A stretch of 64,000 bases of DNA from Pseudolabrys taiwanensis (GCF_003367395.1 NZ_CP031417.1:4588001-4652000); one strand, 5' to 3'. Shown: positions 39,651 through 48,071, counted from the stretch's first letter. Translations and numbers: made by a program. Notes: generated by a model from the sequence alone, not told the origin.

Positions 39651-40372
39651 GCCAGTCCGTCTCCACCACCCGCATTCTCGAGGTCGAAGGGCTCTCGGCG
39701 CGCTATGGGCACGTCGAGGCTCTTCGCCCGGTCGATTTGCATGTCGAGGACGGCGAGCTCATCGCGATCCTGGGGCCGAACGGCGCCGGCAAATCGACCC
39801 TCATGAATGCGATCATGGGACTGGTGCCGACGGAAGGGCGTGTGCGGTTTCGCGGCCGCGACGTGCCGCGTCGCGCACCCGCCGAGGCCGCGGCGCTCGG
39901 CATCGTGCTGGTGCCGGAAGGACGCGGCATCTTCGCGCCGATGACGGTCGCGGAGAACCTGGAGCTCGGCGCCTATCTGCTCTCCGACAAGCGCGAATTC
40001 GCCCGCCGGCACGAGCGCGTGCTGTCGATGTTTCCACGTTTGAAAGAGCGTTTGACGCAGACGGCGGGTTCGCTGTCCGGCGGCGAGCAGCAGATGCTCG
40101 CGGTCGGGCGCGCGCTGATGGCCGAGCCGAAGATCCTGCTCCTCGACGAACCGTCGCTCGGCCTCGCGCCCCGCGTCATCGAGGAGATCCTGCAAACGCT
40201 CGGCGAACTCAACCGTCAGGGCCTGTCAATCATTCTCGTCGAACAGAAGGCGCCGCTCGTGCTCACGCTCGCGCGCCGTGCCTATCTCCTTTCGGTCGGC
40301 ACGATCGCCGCCGAAATCGACCCGCGCACCATCAAGTCGCACGATGAACTCGCTCATTACTATCTGGGCTAA
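39647..40372 (+). CDS. livF: branched-chain-type ABC transporter ATPase (LivF type)
   Basis: ATP-binding subunit of 241 residues: Walker A GPNGAGKST, Q-loop region VPEGRGIFAPMTV (the LivF-type signature before the helical part), ABC signature LSGGEQQM, Walker B ILLLDEPSLGLAP, and switch region VEQK, where the usual His of LivF (EQN) is also not present. The GTG start at 39647 overlaps the binding-protein stop by four bases. Its 3' end overlaps livM by 29 bases. Works with LivG, LivM and LivH at the inner membrane. Confidence 0.92.
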   Translation: MSQSVSTTRILEVEGLSARYGHVEALRPVDLHVEDGELIAILGPNGAGKSTLMNAIMGLVPTEGRVRFRGRDVPRRAPAEAAALGIVLVPEGRGIFAPMTVAENLELGAYLLSDKREFARRHERVLSMFPRLKERLTQTAGSLSGGEQQMLAVGRALMAEPKILLLDEPSLGLAPRVIEEILQTLGELNRQGLSIILVEQKAPLVLTLARRAYLLSVGTIAAEIDPRTIKSHDELAHYYLG

Positions 40373-41318
40373 GGCCCGCGGCAATCTCGTTGCGCTGGTG
40401 CTGTGGGGACTTGCCGCAGCGCTCATCCTCTATTCGTACGTGACGGGTGGCTATTTCATCGCCGTTCTGCACTTCGCCTTCATCTACACGGTGCTGGTGA
40501 CGGGGTTGAACATCTTCATGGGCTTCACCGGACAGGTGTCGTTCGGCCACAACGCTTTCGCGGCCATCGGCGGCTACACCTCGGCCGTGTTGACCGCGAC
40601 CTACGGCTGGGAGCCGTTGTCGGCGGGCCTTGTCGGACTCGCCGGCGCGCTCATCTGCGCCCTGGTGATCGGCTACCCGGTGCTGCGTCTGCGCGGTCAC
40701 TATCTTGCGATGGCGACCTTGGCGATCGGCCTCATCGTCTACGAGGTGGCGGTGCAGTGGGATTCGGTGACCAAGGGCTATATGGGCATTGCCGGCATCC
40801 CGCCTCTCGGCATCGGTGCTTACACCGTCACGTCGGACCGCGGCATTCTGGTGTTTCTGCTGATCGTGGCGGCGCTTGCGCTCCTGTCGGCGGCGGGCAT
40901 CCGCCGCTCCCGCCTGGGCCGCGCCTTCGTTGCGGCCGCCGGCAGCGAGGACGCGGCACGCGCGCTCGGCATCGATGTCGCCCGTTACAAGCTCATCGCC
41001 TTCATGATCTCGGCCGCCTACGCGGCCATCGCCGGCTCTCTGTTCGTGCACGCGGTCGGCTTCGTCAGCCCGGAAGTGTTCGGCCTGCCGATGGTCGTAT
41101 TGTCCTTCACGATGCTCTATGTCGGCGGAATCGGCACCATCGCGGGACCGGCGCTCGGCGCCATCATCATCTCGGCGCTGCCCGAAAGCTTCCGTACCTT
41201 CAAGGACTATCAGGACCTCGCTTACGGCGCGGCGCTGATCGCCATCCTGATCTATGCGCCGCGCGGCCTCGCATCGCTGCCGGAGCTTTGGGCGCGATGG
41301 CGCGGGAGGAAAGCATGA
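40344..41318 (+). CDS. livM: branched-chain-type ABC transporter permease (LivM type)
   Basis: Inner-membrane permease of 324 residues with about eight hydrophobic helices. It carries the LivM motif GLNIFMGFTGQVSFGHNAFAAIGGY split over residues 60-85, and GRAFVAAAGSEDAARALGIDVARYK, the coupling loop that contacts the ATPase. The ATG at 40344 lies inside the end of livF; a longer frame from 40278 is inside livF. It ends as ATGA with livG. Confidence 0.92.
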   Translation: MNSLITIWAKARGNLVALVLWGLAAALILYSYVTGGYFIAVLHFAFIYTVLVTGLNIFMGFTGQVSFGHNAFAAIGGYTSAVLTATYGWEPLSAGLVGLAGALICALVIGYPVLRLRGHYLAMATLAIGLIVYEVAVQWDSVTKGYMGIAGIPPLGIGAYTVTSDRGILVFLLIVAALALLSAAGIRRSRLGRAFVAAAGSEDAARALGIDVARYKLIAFMISAAYAAIAGSLFVHAVGFVSPEVFGLPMVVLSFTMLYVGGIGTIAGPALGAIIISALPESFRTFKDYQDLAYGAALIAILIYAPRGLASLPELWARWRGRKA

Positions 41319-42088
41319 GCCTCCTTCGCATCGAGGGCCTCACGCGCCGCTTTGGCGGCTTGGTCGCCGTCGACGACGTGTCGCTGGACATTCCGGCCGA
41401 TGGCCTCTCCGCCATCATCGGCCCGAACGGCGCCGGCAAGACGACCTTGTTCAACATGATCTCCGGCTTCATGCCGCCGAGCGCCGGCAGCGTGCACTTC
41501 GACGGGCAGAAGATCAGCGGCCTGCCGCCGGAAAGCATCGCGCGCCGCGGCCTCATCCGCACCTTCCAGCTCGTGCAGCTGTTCGAAGGGCTCACCGTTC
41601 TCGAGAACGTGAAGGTCGGCTGCCACCTGCACACGCGCGGCGGGCTGCTGGCCGCCCTGATGCCATTGTCGCGCGCGCGGGCGGAGGAAGCCTCGGTCGA
41701 GGTAACGGCGCGCCGGCTTGTCGAAGAGACCGGGCTGGCCACTCAGGCCGGGACTTACGCCGCCGTTCTGCCTTACGGCCAGAAGCGCTTGCTCGAGATC
41801 ACCCGCGCGCTTGCGGCAAGGCCGAAGCTCTTGTTGCTCGACGAACCGGCCGCTGGTCTGAACCGGCAGGAGACCGATGCGCTCGCGATCTTGTTGCGCC
41901 GTATCGTTGCCGAAGGCACCGCTATTCTCCTCATCGAGCACGACATGAACTTGGTGATGAACGTTGCCGACCGCATCGCGGTGCTCGATTTCGGCCGTCT
42001 GATTGCGAAGGGCAAGCCCGACGAGGTGCGGCGCAATCCGGATGTGATCGCCGCCTATCTCGGTACCCAGGAGGCCGCCCGTGCTTGA
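41315..42088 (+). CDS. livG: branched-chain-type ABC transporter ATPase (LivG type)
   Basis: ATP-binding subunit of 257 residues: Walker A GPNGAGKTT, IRTFQLVQLFEGLTVLENV (LivG-type Q-loop), signature LPYGQKRLLEI in place of LSGGQ as is usual for LivG, Walker B LLLLDEPAAGLN, and switch IEHDMNLVMNVADRI. The ATG at 41315 overlaps the livM stop (ATGA); an ATG six codons upstream is possible. Its 3' end overlaps livH by eight bases. Confidence 0.93.
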   Translation: MSLLRIEGLTRRFGGLVAVDDVSLDIPADGLSAIIGPNGAGKTTLFNMISGFMPPSAGSVHFDGQKISGLPPESIARRGLIRTFQLVQLFEGLTVLENVKVGCHLHTRGGLLAALMPLSRARAEEASVEVTARRLVEETGLATQAGTYAAVLPYGQKRLLEITRALAARPKLLLLDEPAAGLNRQETDALAILLRRIVAEGTAILLIEHDMNLVMNVADRIAVLDFGRLIAKGKPDEVRRNPDVIAAYLGTQEAARA

Positions 42089-42953
42089 CCTTCTGGCTCA
42101 ATCGATTCTGAGCGGCGTCGGCGTTGGCGCCATCTACGGCCTCATCGGCATCGGCTTTTGCGTGATCTACAACGCGAGCGGCATCGTGAACTTCGCGCAG
42201 GGCGCCTTCGTGATGCTCGGCGGGATGCTGACGCATGCCGTGATGACCAAGCTCGGCTGGCCGCTGCCCGTTGCCGCGGTGATTGCCGTCATCGTGGTCG
42301 CGGCCTCCGGCGTATTGCTCGAGCGCATTGTGGTGCGGCCGCTGTGGAATCGCGGCTCGACCATGTTCGTGATGATTCTCGCGACATTGGCGGCGCAGAT
42401 CGTCGTCGAACGCATGACGCTTATCGCGGCCGGCGATCAGCCGCGTTCGCTGCCGGTGTTCACCGACCTGGCGCCGCTGCGGATCTTCGGCCTCGCCATC
42501 AGTTTCCAGTTCCTCTGGATCGTCGGCTGCTCGGTCGTCGTCATCGCCGGGCTCGCGCTGTTCTTCTCCTCGACCAAGACCGGCAAGGCCATGCGGGCCT
42601 GCTCGATCAACCGCGATGCGGCTGCGCTGCAAGGCATTCGCGTCTCGCGCATGCTGGCGCTCGCATTCGCGTTGAGCGCCGCGCTCGGTGCCGTTGCCGG
42701 CATCCTGATCACGCCGACGCAGTACACGGCGTTCAACGTCGGCGTGCCGTTTGCCATCAGCGGCTTCATCGCCGCGATCGTCGGCGGCTTCGGCCGCCCG
42801 CTCGGCGCATTCGCGGGTGGCATTCTGCTTGGCGTTGCGCAGGCGCTCGCCATCGTGTTTCTCGGCTCCGCCTTCAAGAATGTCGCGGCGCTTTCTATCC
42901 TGTTGCTGTTTCTATTTGTCCGCCCGACGGGGCTTCTCGGCCCCGCCAAGTAA
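42081..42953 (+). CDS. livH: branched-chain-type ABC transporter permease (LivH type)
   Basis: Inner-membrane permease of 290 residues with about eight helices. It shows the LivH pattern GVGVGAIYGLIGIGFCVIYNASGIVNFAQG in pieces at residues 12-41, and the coupling loop STKTGKAMRACSINRDAAALQGI. The start is GTG at 42081 within the end of livG. It completes the importer. Confidence 0.92.
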   Translation: MLDLLAQSILSGVGVGAIYGLIGIGFCVIYNASGIVNFAQGAFVMLGGMLTHAVMTKLGWPLPVAAVIAVIVVAASGVLLERIVVRPLWNRGSTMFVMILATLAAQIVVERMTLIAAGDQPRSLPVFTDLAPLRIFGLAISFQFLWIVGCSVVVIAGLALFFSSTKTGKAMRACSINRDAAALQGIRVSRMLALAFALSAALGAVAGILITPTQYTAFNVGVPFAISGFIAAIVGGFGRPLGAFAGGILLGVAQALAIVFLGSAFKNVAALSILLLFLFVRPTGLLGPAK

Positions 42954-42969
42954 ACAAAGTGAGGATGTC

Positions 42970-43305
42970 ATGGACATTCATGCGATCGACTGGAGTAAGA
43001 TTGAGTGGAAGCAGATCCGCCCGGGGGTGGAGCAGAAGGCGTTTTCCGGCGACGGCGCGACCGTCGCGCTGCACCGGTTGATGCCGGGGCACGAGCCAAG
43101 GCCGCACAGCCATCCGCACGAGCAGATCGCCTACATCATGTCGGGACGCATCCGCTTCTTCATCGGCGATGAAGTGCGCGACGTCGGCCCAGGCGGCCTC
43201 GTGCTGATCCCGTCGAATGTGCGGCACTGGGGCGAGGTGATCGGTGACGAACCGGTGATGAACCTCGACGTGTTCACGCCCAAGCGCCCCGAATATGCGC
43301 CGTGA
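42970..43305 (+). CDS. small cupin-domain protein
   Basis: Single cupin barrel of 111 residues. The first motif PRPHSHPHEQIAYIMSGR supplies two or three His and a Glu-like position (Gln) for a metal; the second motif is LIPSNVRHWGEV with another His. Such proteins can be small dioxygenases, isomerases or metal-dependent sensors. It follows livH by 16 bases with GTGAGG before the ATG, so it is probably the last gene of the transporter operon and helps to process the imported compound. Confidence 0.85.
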   Translation: MDIHAIDWSKIEWKQIRPGVEQKAFSGDGATVALHRLMPGHEPRPHSHPHEQIAYIMSGRIRFFIGDEVRDVGPGGLVLIPSNVRHWGEVIGDEPVMNLDVFTPKRPEYAP

Positions 43306-43311
43306 ATGAGA

Positions 43312-43333
43312 GCGGCGCCCCTTAGGGCGCCGC
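43312..43333. terminator. hairpin between the cupin gene and fpr
   Basis: Perfect 9-base stem GCGGCGCCC / GGGCGCCGC with a CTTA loop, seven bases after the cupin stop and between convergent genes. No T-run follows on plus. It probably ends or stabilises the transporter mRNA. Confidence 0.6.
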
Positions 43334-43395
43334 AGCGGCGCTGCGATATCCGCAAATAACGGGCGGCGTGACGATCGGCGCCTGGTCGCGAGCGG

Positions 43396-44166
43396 CTACC
43401 GCTCGACGAAGGCCTTCTCGATGACGTAGTGGCCGGGCTCCGAGCCGCTGCCTTCGACGAAGTTTCGGTCCTTTAACATGGTGACCAGGTCGGCCAGCAT
43501 CGCCGGGCTGCCGCAGATCATGACGCGATCCCGCTCGCGGTCGAGCGGCGGCAGGCCGATGTCCGAGGTGAGCTTGTTCGATGCAAGGCCGTCGGTGATC
43601 CGCCCGCGATTGCGGAACTCTTCGCGGGTCACCATCGGATAATAGATCAACTGCTGACGGACCTGCTCGCCGATGAATTCGTCTTGGGGCAGCGTCTGCG
43701 TGATGAACTCCTGGTAAGCCAATTCGGCGATGAAGCGGCAGCCGTGCACCAGAACGACCTTGTTGAAACGCTCGTACGTCTCAGGATCCTTGATGACGCT
43801 CAAAAAGGGCGCGAGGCCGGTGCCGGTGGACAGGAGATACAAAGTTTCGCCGGGCAGCAGATTGGAATGAATCAAAGTGCCGGTCGGCTTGCGGCCGACG
43901 AGCAGCTTCTCACCAGGCTTGATGTGCTTGAGGCGCGACGTCAGCGGACCGTTGTCGACCTTGATGCTGAAGAACTCGAGGTTCTCCTCGTAGCTGGAAC
44001 TTGCCATGCTATAGGCCCGTAGCAACGGCTTGCCGTTGACTTCGAGGCCGATCATCGTGAACTGGCCGTTGACGAAACGAAAGCCTGTGTCTCGGGTAGC
44101 AACGAAACTGAATAGGGTGTCCGTCCAATGGCGAACATCCAAGACCGTTTCAACATTCAAACTCAT
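43396..44166 (-). CDS. fpr: ferredoxin-NADP+ reductase
   Basis: FAD enzyme of 256 residues that transfers electrons between NADPH and ferredoxin or flavodoxin. The FAD-binding motif RAYSMASS is followed by FFSIKVDNGPLTSRL, the NADP site LLSTGTGLAPFLSV, MICGSP, and the C-terminal GHYVIEKAFVER typical of the bacterial (Azotobacter/Rhodobacter) subclass. The ATG at 44166 has AGTGAGG upstream. It is monocistronic, convergent with the cupin gene. Confidence 0.95.
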   Translation of the reverse strand: MSLNVETVLDVRHWTDTLFSFVATRDTGFRFVNGQFTMIGLEVNGKPLLRAYSMASSSYEENLEFFSIKVDNGPLTSRLKHIKPGEKLLVGRKPTGTLIHSNLLPGETLYLLSTGTGLAPFLSVIKDPETYERFNKVVLVHGCRFIAELAYQEFITQTLPQDEFIGEQVRQQLIYYPMVTREEFRNRGRITDGLASNKLTSDIGLPPLDRERDRVMICGSPAMLADLVTMLKDRNFVEGSGSEPGHYVIEKAFVER

Positions 44167-44528
44167 TCGACGCGCCTCACTTTGAAGCCTTCACAGGCAC
44201 GTTTCGTGCCACCGGTGATTTTGGGTGATCGCGCCTCGTATAGCGGAAACGGCGCCGCGCGCCAGTGACGATCCGCAATATCTGCTCTCCCGGCTTTGCA
44301 GCGCTCGGCCCCGTCGGTGAGAAGCGTCGGTACTTGGCTCTGGCGACGGACGCGTGCGCTGCCAGTTGCGGTGGTCCGGAGTGGGCGCTCGCACGCTATA
44401 AGCGCCGGGCGCCGATCCGATCGGCATCCAGGCGCGGCCAGATCGGCCTCCAGCAGACCTCTTGCATTGCGCCCTGGCACGACCATTGCTTGCATGTGTC
44501 GACGCTCAAAGAATTGCGAGGCGACGTC
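44167..44528. other. intergenic region fpr / CodA-like gene
   Basis: About 360 bases between divergent genes. The hairpin GGCACG-TTT-CGTGCC at 44196-44210 lies 30 bases upstream of fpr and could be an operator. The remainder is GC-rich, without a supported gene; frames crossing it are shadows of the amidohydrolase gene. Confidence 0.45.
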
Positions 44529-45755
44529 ATGGCCCAATGCGATGTCCTCATCAAGCGTGCGCGATTGCGCGGTGTCCCCGACCTTCAGGACATCGCCGTT
44601 CGCGACGGCCGCATTGCGGCGATAGAGCCGGCGCTGACCTTCGACGCGAAGGCCGTCATCGATGCGGATGGCCGTCTCGTGACGGAATCCTTCGCCAATC
44701 CGCATCTGCATCTGTGCAAGGTCTGGACCTTGTCCATGGTGGAGGACGAAGCGAGGGAGAACTATCACGGCGAACAGATGGGCAAGGCCATGGGTGCGAT
44801 CGAGGTCGCGAGCAGGGTCAAGGCCAACTACGCCGAAAGCTGGATCGTCGAGAACGCGCGCCGCGCCGTGGCGCTTGCCGCGATCTACGGCAATCTGCAC
44901 ATCCGCGCCTTCGCCGACGTCGATAGCAAGGCCCGTCTCGAAGGTTTGAACGCTTTGCTTAAGGTGCGCGACGAGTTCCGCGGCATCGTCGATGTGCAGG
45001 TCGTCGCCTTCGCGCAAGACGGCATTTTGCGCGAGCCCGGTACCAAGGATCTGATGCGCGAGGCAATGGAGCGCGGCGCCGATGTGGTCGGTGGCATTCC
45101 TTGGATCGAATACACCGATGCGGCGGCGGCCGAGCACATTGCTTTCTGTTTCGACTTGGCGGCCGAGTTCGATAAAGACGTGTCGATGTTGCTCGACGAT
45201 GCCGGCGATCCCGGCCTGCGCACGCTGGAAATGTTCGCTATCGAAGCGATCAAACGCGGCTGGCAAGGGCGGGCTTTAGCGCATCATTGCCGCGCCATGA
45301 GCCTCTATCCGAAGCCTTATCTGCATCGGCTGATCGGCACTTTGCGGGCGGCCGATGTGTCGGTCGTCAGCGATCCGCACACCGGGCCGTTGCATGCCTG
45401 CGTACAGGAGCTGCTGGCCGAAGGCGTCAATGTCTGTCTCGGCCAGGACGATATTTCGGACGCTTACTATCCCTTCGGCCGCAACAACATGCTGGAAGTC
45501 GTCTTCCTCGCCTCGCATCTGCTCTGGATGATGTCGCGCGAGGAAATCGAGCGGCTTTACGACCTTGCGACCGTGAACGCCGGCAAGGCAATCAACGTGC
45601 CGTTGAAGATCGCGGTCGGTAGTCCTGCGAACTTGGTGGTGTCGCGCGAGCGCGACGTGCTCGAGGCTGTCCGCTTTCACGGCGAGCCCTTGCACGTCAT
45701 CAGCCACGGCAAGGTCGTCGATCTTGTCCGCTTGAAGGAGATCGCCGGCCGCTGA
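44529..45755 (+). CDS. cytosine-deaminase-like amidohydrolase with altered metal site
   Basis: Amidohydrolase-superfamily protein of 408 residues related to CodA/AtzC-type deaminases. Present are the N-terminal HxH (FANPHLHLCK), AHHCRAM (His246 of CodA) and CLGQDDISDAYYPFGRNNML (metal Asp313 and neighbour). By hand alignment the CodA segment VHCDE, which gives the His214 metal ligand and catalytic Glu217, is MLLDD here, so the His is replaced by Leu. The substrate is unknown, and activity may depend on a changed metal site. The ATG at 44529 has GAGG upstream; the open frame back to 44265 looks non-coding. Confidence 0.82.
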   Translation: MAQCDVLIKRARLRGVPDLQDIAVRDGRIAAIEPALTFDAKAVIDADGRLVTESFANPHLHLCKVWTLSMVEDEARENYHGEQMGKAMGAIEVASRVKANYAESWIVENARRAVALAAIYGNLHIRAFADVDSKARLEGLNALLKVRDEFRGIVDVQVVAFAQDGILREPGTKDLMREAMERGADVVGGIPWIEYTDAAAAEHIAFCFDLAAEFDKDVSMLLDDAGDPGLRTLEMFAIEAIKRGWQGRALAHHCRAMSLYPKPYLHRLIGTLRAADVSVVSDPHTGPLHACVQELLAEGVNVCLGQDDISDAYYPFGRNNMLEVVFLASHLLWMMSREEIERLYDLATVNAGKAINVPLKIAVGSPANLVVSRERDVLEAVRFHGEPLHVISHGKVVDLVRLKEIAGR

Positions 45756-45769
45756 CGGCCGGCGCCGCT

Positions 45770-46732
45770 TCACATCTTGAGCAGGCGGCGTGCGTTCTCG
45801 CCGAGGATCTTCGCCTTGTCGGCGTCGCTGAGACTGGTTTGCTTCAACCAGTCGGTGGCGGCCTTGTTGGAAGCGAAGGGCCAATCCACCGCAAAGAGGA
45901 TGCGGTCGATGCCCACTTCGGCGATGCTGCAGGCCAGCGCCGTGTCGGAGAAGTTGCCGCTCGTCGTCAGATGGAAGTTGCGACGGAATACGTCGCTAAA
46001 GCGCATGCCGTCGTAGACCGGGCGTGCCAAGAGATCGTCGATGCGCCACAGCATGAACGGGATCGCCTCGCCGAGATGGCCGAGGACGAGTTGCAGGTTC
46101 GGAAACTCGGCGAGCGCGCCGCTCAACACCATCCGCACCGCTTGCGTGCCGGTCTCGGCGGCGAAGCCCCAGACGGGGCCACGGAGCTCAGGGTACTGGC
46201 CGCTAAGGTCGTCGTAATAGACCTTGCTGACTTCGGGGCTTGGCAAAGCGGGGTGCAGATAGATCGGCACGCCGAGTTTCTCGGCGCGGGCGAGGATCGG
46301 CCAGAACGGCCGCTCGTCGAGGAATTTGCCGTTGGTCAGGCCGTTGACGACGGCGCCCTTGAATCCGAGGTCGGTGATGCAGCGTTCGAGCTCATCGGCG
46401 GCCGCCTCCGGGGCCGGCGTCGGTAGGACGGCAAAGCCGGCAAAGCGGTCGGGTTTGCCGGCGACGGTTTCGGCCAGCCGGTCATTGGTGACCTTGGCCA
46501 TGCGCACGGCCGTATCCGGATCGAGTTTCTGCGTCGTCGGCCCGGCATGCGACAGCACCTGAATATCGACGCCCCCCTCGTCCATCTCGCGCAGGCGCGT
46601 TTCGCCAAGGTCGAGCAGTTTGCTGGCGATGGTCGGGGGGCGGCGGAGATCGAGGCCGGTGAAGTGCGCGACGAGGTTCGGATCGTTGTAGTGCTCTTCG
46701 ATCGCGATGGTGACGGGTGCTTTGGCGTCCAT
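45770..46732 (-). CDS. amidohydrolase-2 family protein, decarboxylase type
   Basis: TIM-barrel protein of 320 residues of the ACMSD/resorcylate-decarboxylase group. The N-terminal motif is IAIEEHYNDP, an ExH pattern as in 2,3-dihydroxybenzoate and gamma-resorcylate decarboxylases, not HxH. Later ligands are IYLHPALP, VLGHLGEAIPF and ILFAVDWPFAS. It probably decarboxylates or hydrolyses an aromatic or small carboxylic acid. The ATG at 46732 (MDAKAPVTIAIEEH) is preferred to the longer frame to 46783, which would include the candidate operator at 46767. It is divergent from the ThDP decarboxylase gene. Confidence 0.85.
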   Translation of the reverse strand: MDAKAPVTIAIEEHYNDPNLVAHFTGLDLRRPPTIASKLLDLGETRLREMDEGGVDIQVLSHAGPTTQKLDPDTAVRMAKVTNDRLAETVAGKPDRFAGFAVLPTPAPEAAADELERCITDLGFKGAVVNGLTNGKFLDERPFWPILARAEKLGVPIYLHPALPSPEVSKVYYDDLSGQYPELRGPVWGFAAETGTQAVRMVLSGALAEFPNLQLVLGHLGEAIPFMLWRIDDLLARPVYDGMRFSDVFRRNFHLTTSGNFSDTALACSIAEVGIDRILFAVDWPFASNKAATDWLKQTSLSDADKAKILGENARRLLKM

Positions 46733-46766
46733 CTTGAGGGTCCGTTTCGGGCCCACACGATAGAAA

Positions 46767-46776
46767 CTTGTATGCA
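46767..46776 (+). promoter_or_regulatory. candidate GntR operator 1 (CTTGTATGCA)
   Basis: CTTGTATGCA followed by four A. It lies 35 bases upstream of the decarboxylase-type amidohydrolase start, in the divergent promoter region. The identical 10-mer recurs at 46876 and near-copies occur at 54926 and 55012 beside the GntR gene. Confidence 0.5.
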
Positions 46777-46838
46777 AAAACACATGCCAAAAATATAGGC
46801 AATGTTGCTGATTTATAAGCTACTTTTTCCCTTCGAGT

Positions 46839-48071
46839 ATGAGCAAGATAGGCCGGAAGCGGTTCTTTTGGGAATCTTGTATGCACGGTCTCCCTGCCGG
46901 ACAATCGACTGGCCTCGGTCAAGTGAAGCGCTATGCCTTCCTCCAGGCGCTCGGCGCGCGGGTGACGGACGAATTGGTCGTCACCAACCTCGCCAACACC
47001 GCCACTGAGTGGTTTTCCGTCCGGCCGTCTGACGCGAACCTCTACGCGGTCGGCATGGGCATGGTGACGCCCTATGCGCTGGGCTTGGCGCTGGCGCTGC
47101 CAGGTCGCAACGTCATCGCGCTCGATGGTGACGGCGGCATCTTCTTCGATCCGTCCGTGTTTGGGGTCATGGCCACGCAAGCGGGCGCCAATCTGACGGC
47201 GATCGTTTTCGACAATGGCGGTTATGTCTCGACCGGCAAGCTGCCGGCGGTGGGCTCGTTGAGCCATGCGGGCGTCGACATTGAGGCGCTGGCGCGAGTC
47301 TATGGCGTAACGCAGGTTGCGACCGTTGCCGACGTCGACGGCTTTCTCGCCGCGCTCGATGCCAAGCCGCAGGGCGGGCCGCGTGTCATCGTGGTCAAGA
47401 CCAGCGTCGAGCAGCAGTTCGTCGGGGCGCTGCCGATGGATCTGAAAGAGAACAAGTATCGTTTCGCTCGCCATGTCGAGCAGAGCCAAGGGGTGAAAAT
47501 CTTCAAGCCGTCGGCGAAGGAGCATGGCGCGAAGCCGGCGGCCGATCCGGCGTTGCGCGATGTCGGGCAATCGGGTTTCGGTCAGGTGCTGTACGAGGGC
47601 CTGAAAGAGAACGGTATCGACTTCGCGGTCGGTCTGCCGTGCAGCGGCTTTTCGGCGGCGCAGGATTTGCTGCTCAGGGACGGCACGTTCGATTACATCT
47701 CTGTGCCGCACGAAGGGACCGGCCTCGGCCTTTGCGCCGGCGCGTGGCTCGCGGGACGGCGGCCGGCGGCGCTGATTGAGAATTTCGGGCTTTTCGCCGG
47801 TGTCTATCATCTGCTGCGCGGCCATATGAGCTACGGCATCCCGACGCTCATCGTTACCGAATTCCGTGGCGACACCGGCGATCAGGAATTCTTCGCCGAA
47901 GGCGGCGAGGTGACGCCGGATGTGCTGCGCGCCATGCGCATCAATCACCGGGTGATCGAGCGTCTCGACGACATCAAGCCGGCGATCCGCGACGCGCTGC
48001 GTTGGATGGATGGGTGTCTGCGGCCCTTCGCGCTCGTGCCCACGTTCAACTTGACGCGGTTGAAGTCGTGA
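46839..48071 (+). CDS. fused ThDP-dependent decarboxylase, sulfopyruvate/phosphonopyruvate type (halves in reversed order)
   Basis: Protein of up to 410 residues. The N-terminal half resembles the ThDP-binding beta subunit (ComE): GMGMVTPYALGLALALPGR, then GDGGIFFD with DNGGYVSTG. The C-terminal half resembles the alpha subunit (ComD): GFGQVLYEGLKENGIDFAVGLPCSG, VPHEGTGLGLCAGAWLAGR with the catalytic Glu, and IENFGLFAG. Fused homologues normally have the alpha-type half first. A 2-oxo acid is the likely substrate. The start is open: ATG 46839 has no ribosome binding site, ATG 46881 follows GGGA, and GTG 46922 begins VKRYAFLQAL as ComE does. An operator-like site at 46876 favours the later starts. 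GTGA overlap with the GMC gene. Confidence 0.82.
   Translation: MSKIGRKRFFWESCMHGLPAGQSTGLGQVKRYAFLQALGARVTDELVVTNLANTATEWFSVRPSDANLYAVGMGMVTPYALGLALALPGRNVIALDGDGGIFFDPSVFGVMATQAGANLTAIVFDNGGYVSTGKLPAVGSLSHAGVDIEALARVYGVTQVATVADVDGFLAALDAKPQGGPRVIVVKTSVEQQFVGALPMDLKENKYRFARHVEQSQGVKIFKPSAKEHGAKPAADPALRDVGQSGFGQVLYEGLKENGIDFAVGLPCSGFSAAQDLLLRDGTFDYISVPHEGTGLGLCAGAWLAGRRPAALIENFGLFAGVYHLLRGHMSYGIPTLIVTEFRGDTGDQEFFAEGGEVTPDVLRAMRINHRVIERLDDIKPAIRDALRWMDGCLRPFALVPTFNLTRLKS
46876..46885 (+). promoter_or_regulatory. candidate GntR operator 2 (CTTGTATGCA)
   Basis: Exact second copy of the 10-mer at 46767, 109 bases away. It falls inside the 5' end of the longest reading of the ThDP decarboxylase gene, and its ATG (46881) is a possible start. 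Binding here would cover the ribosome binding region or promoter of that gene. Confidence 0.45.

Noticed and set aside
48002..48067. Longer GMC start at 48002
   Set aside because: It lies inside the decarboxylase gene; the GTG at 48068 forms a GTGA overlap and begins close to the FAD-binding strand.
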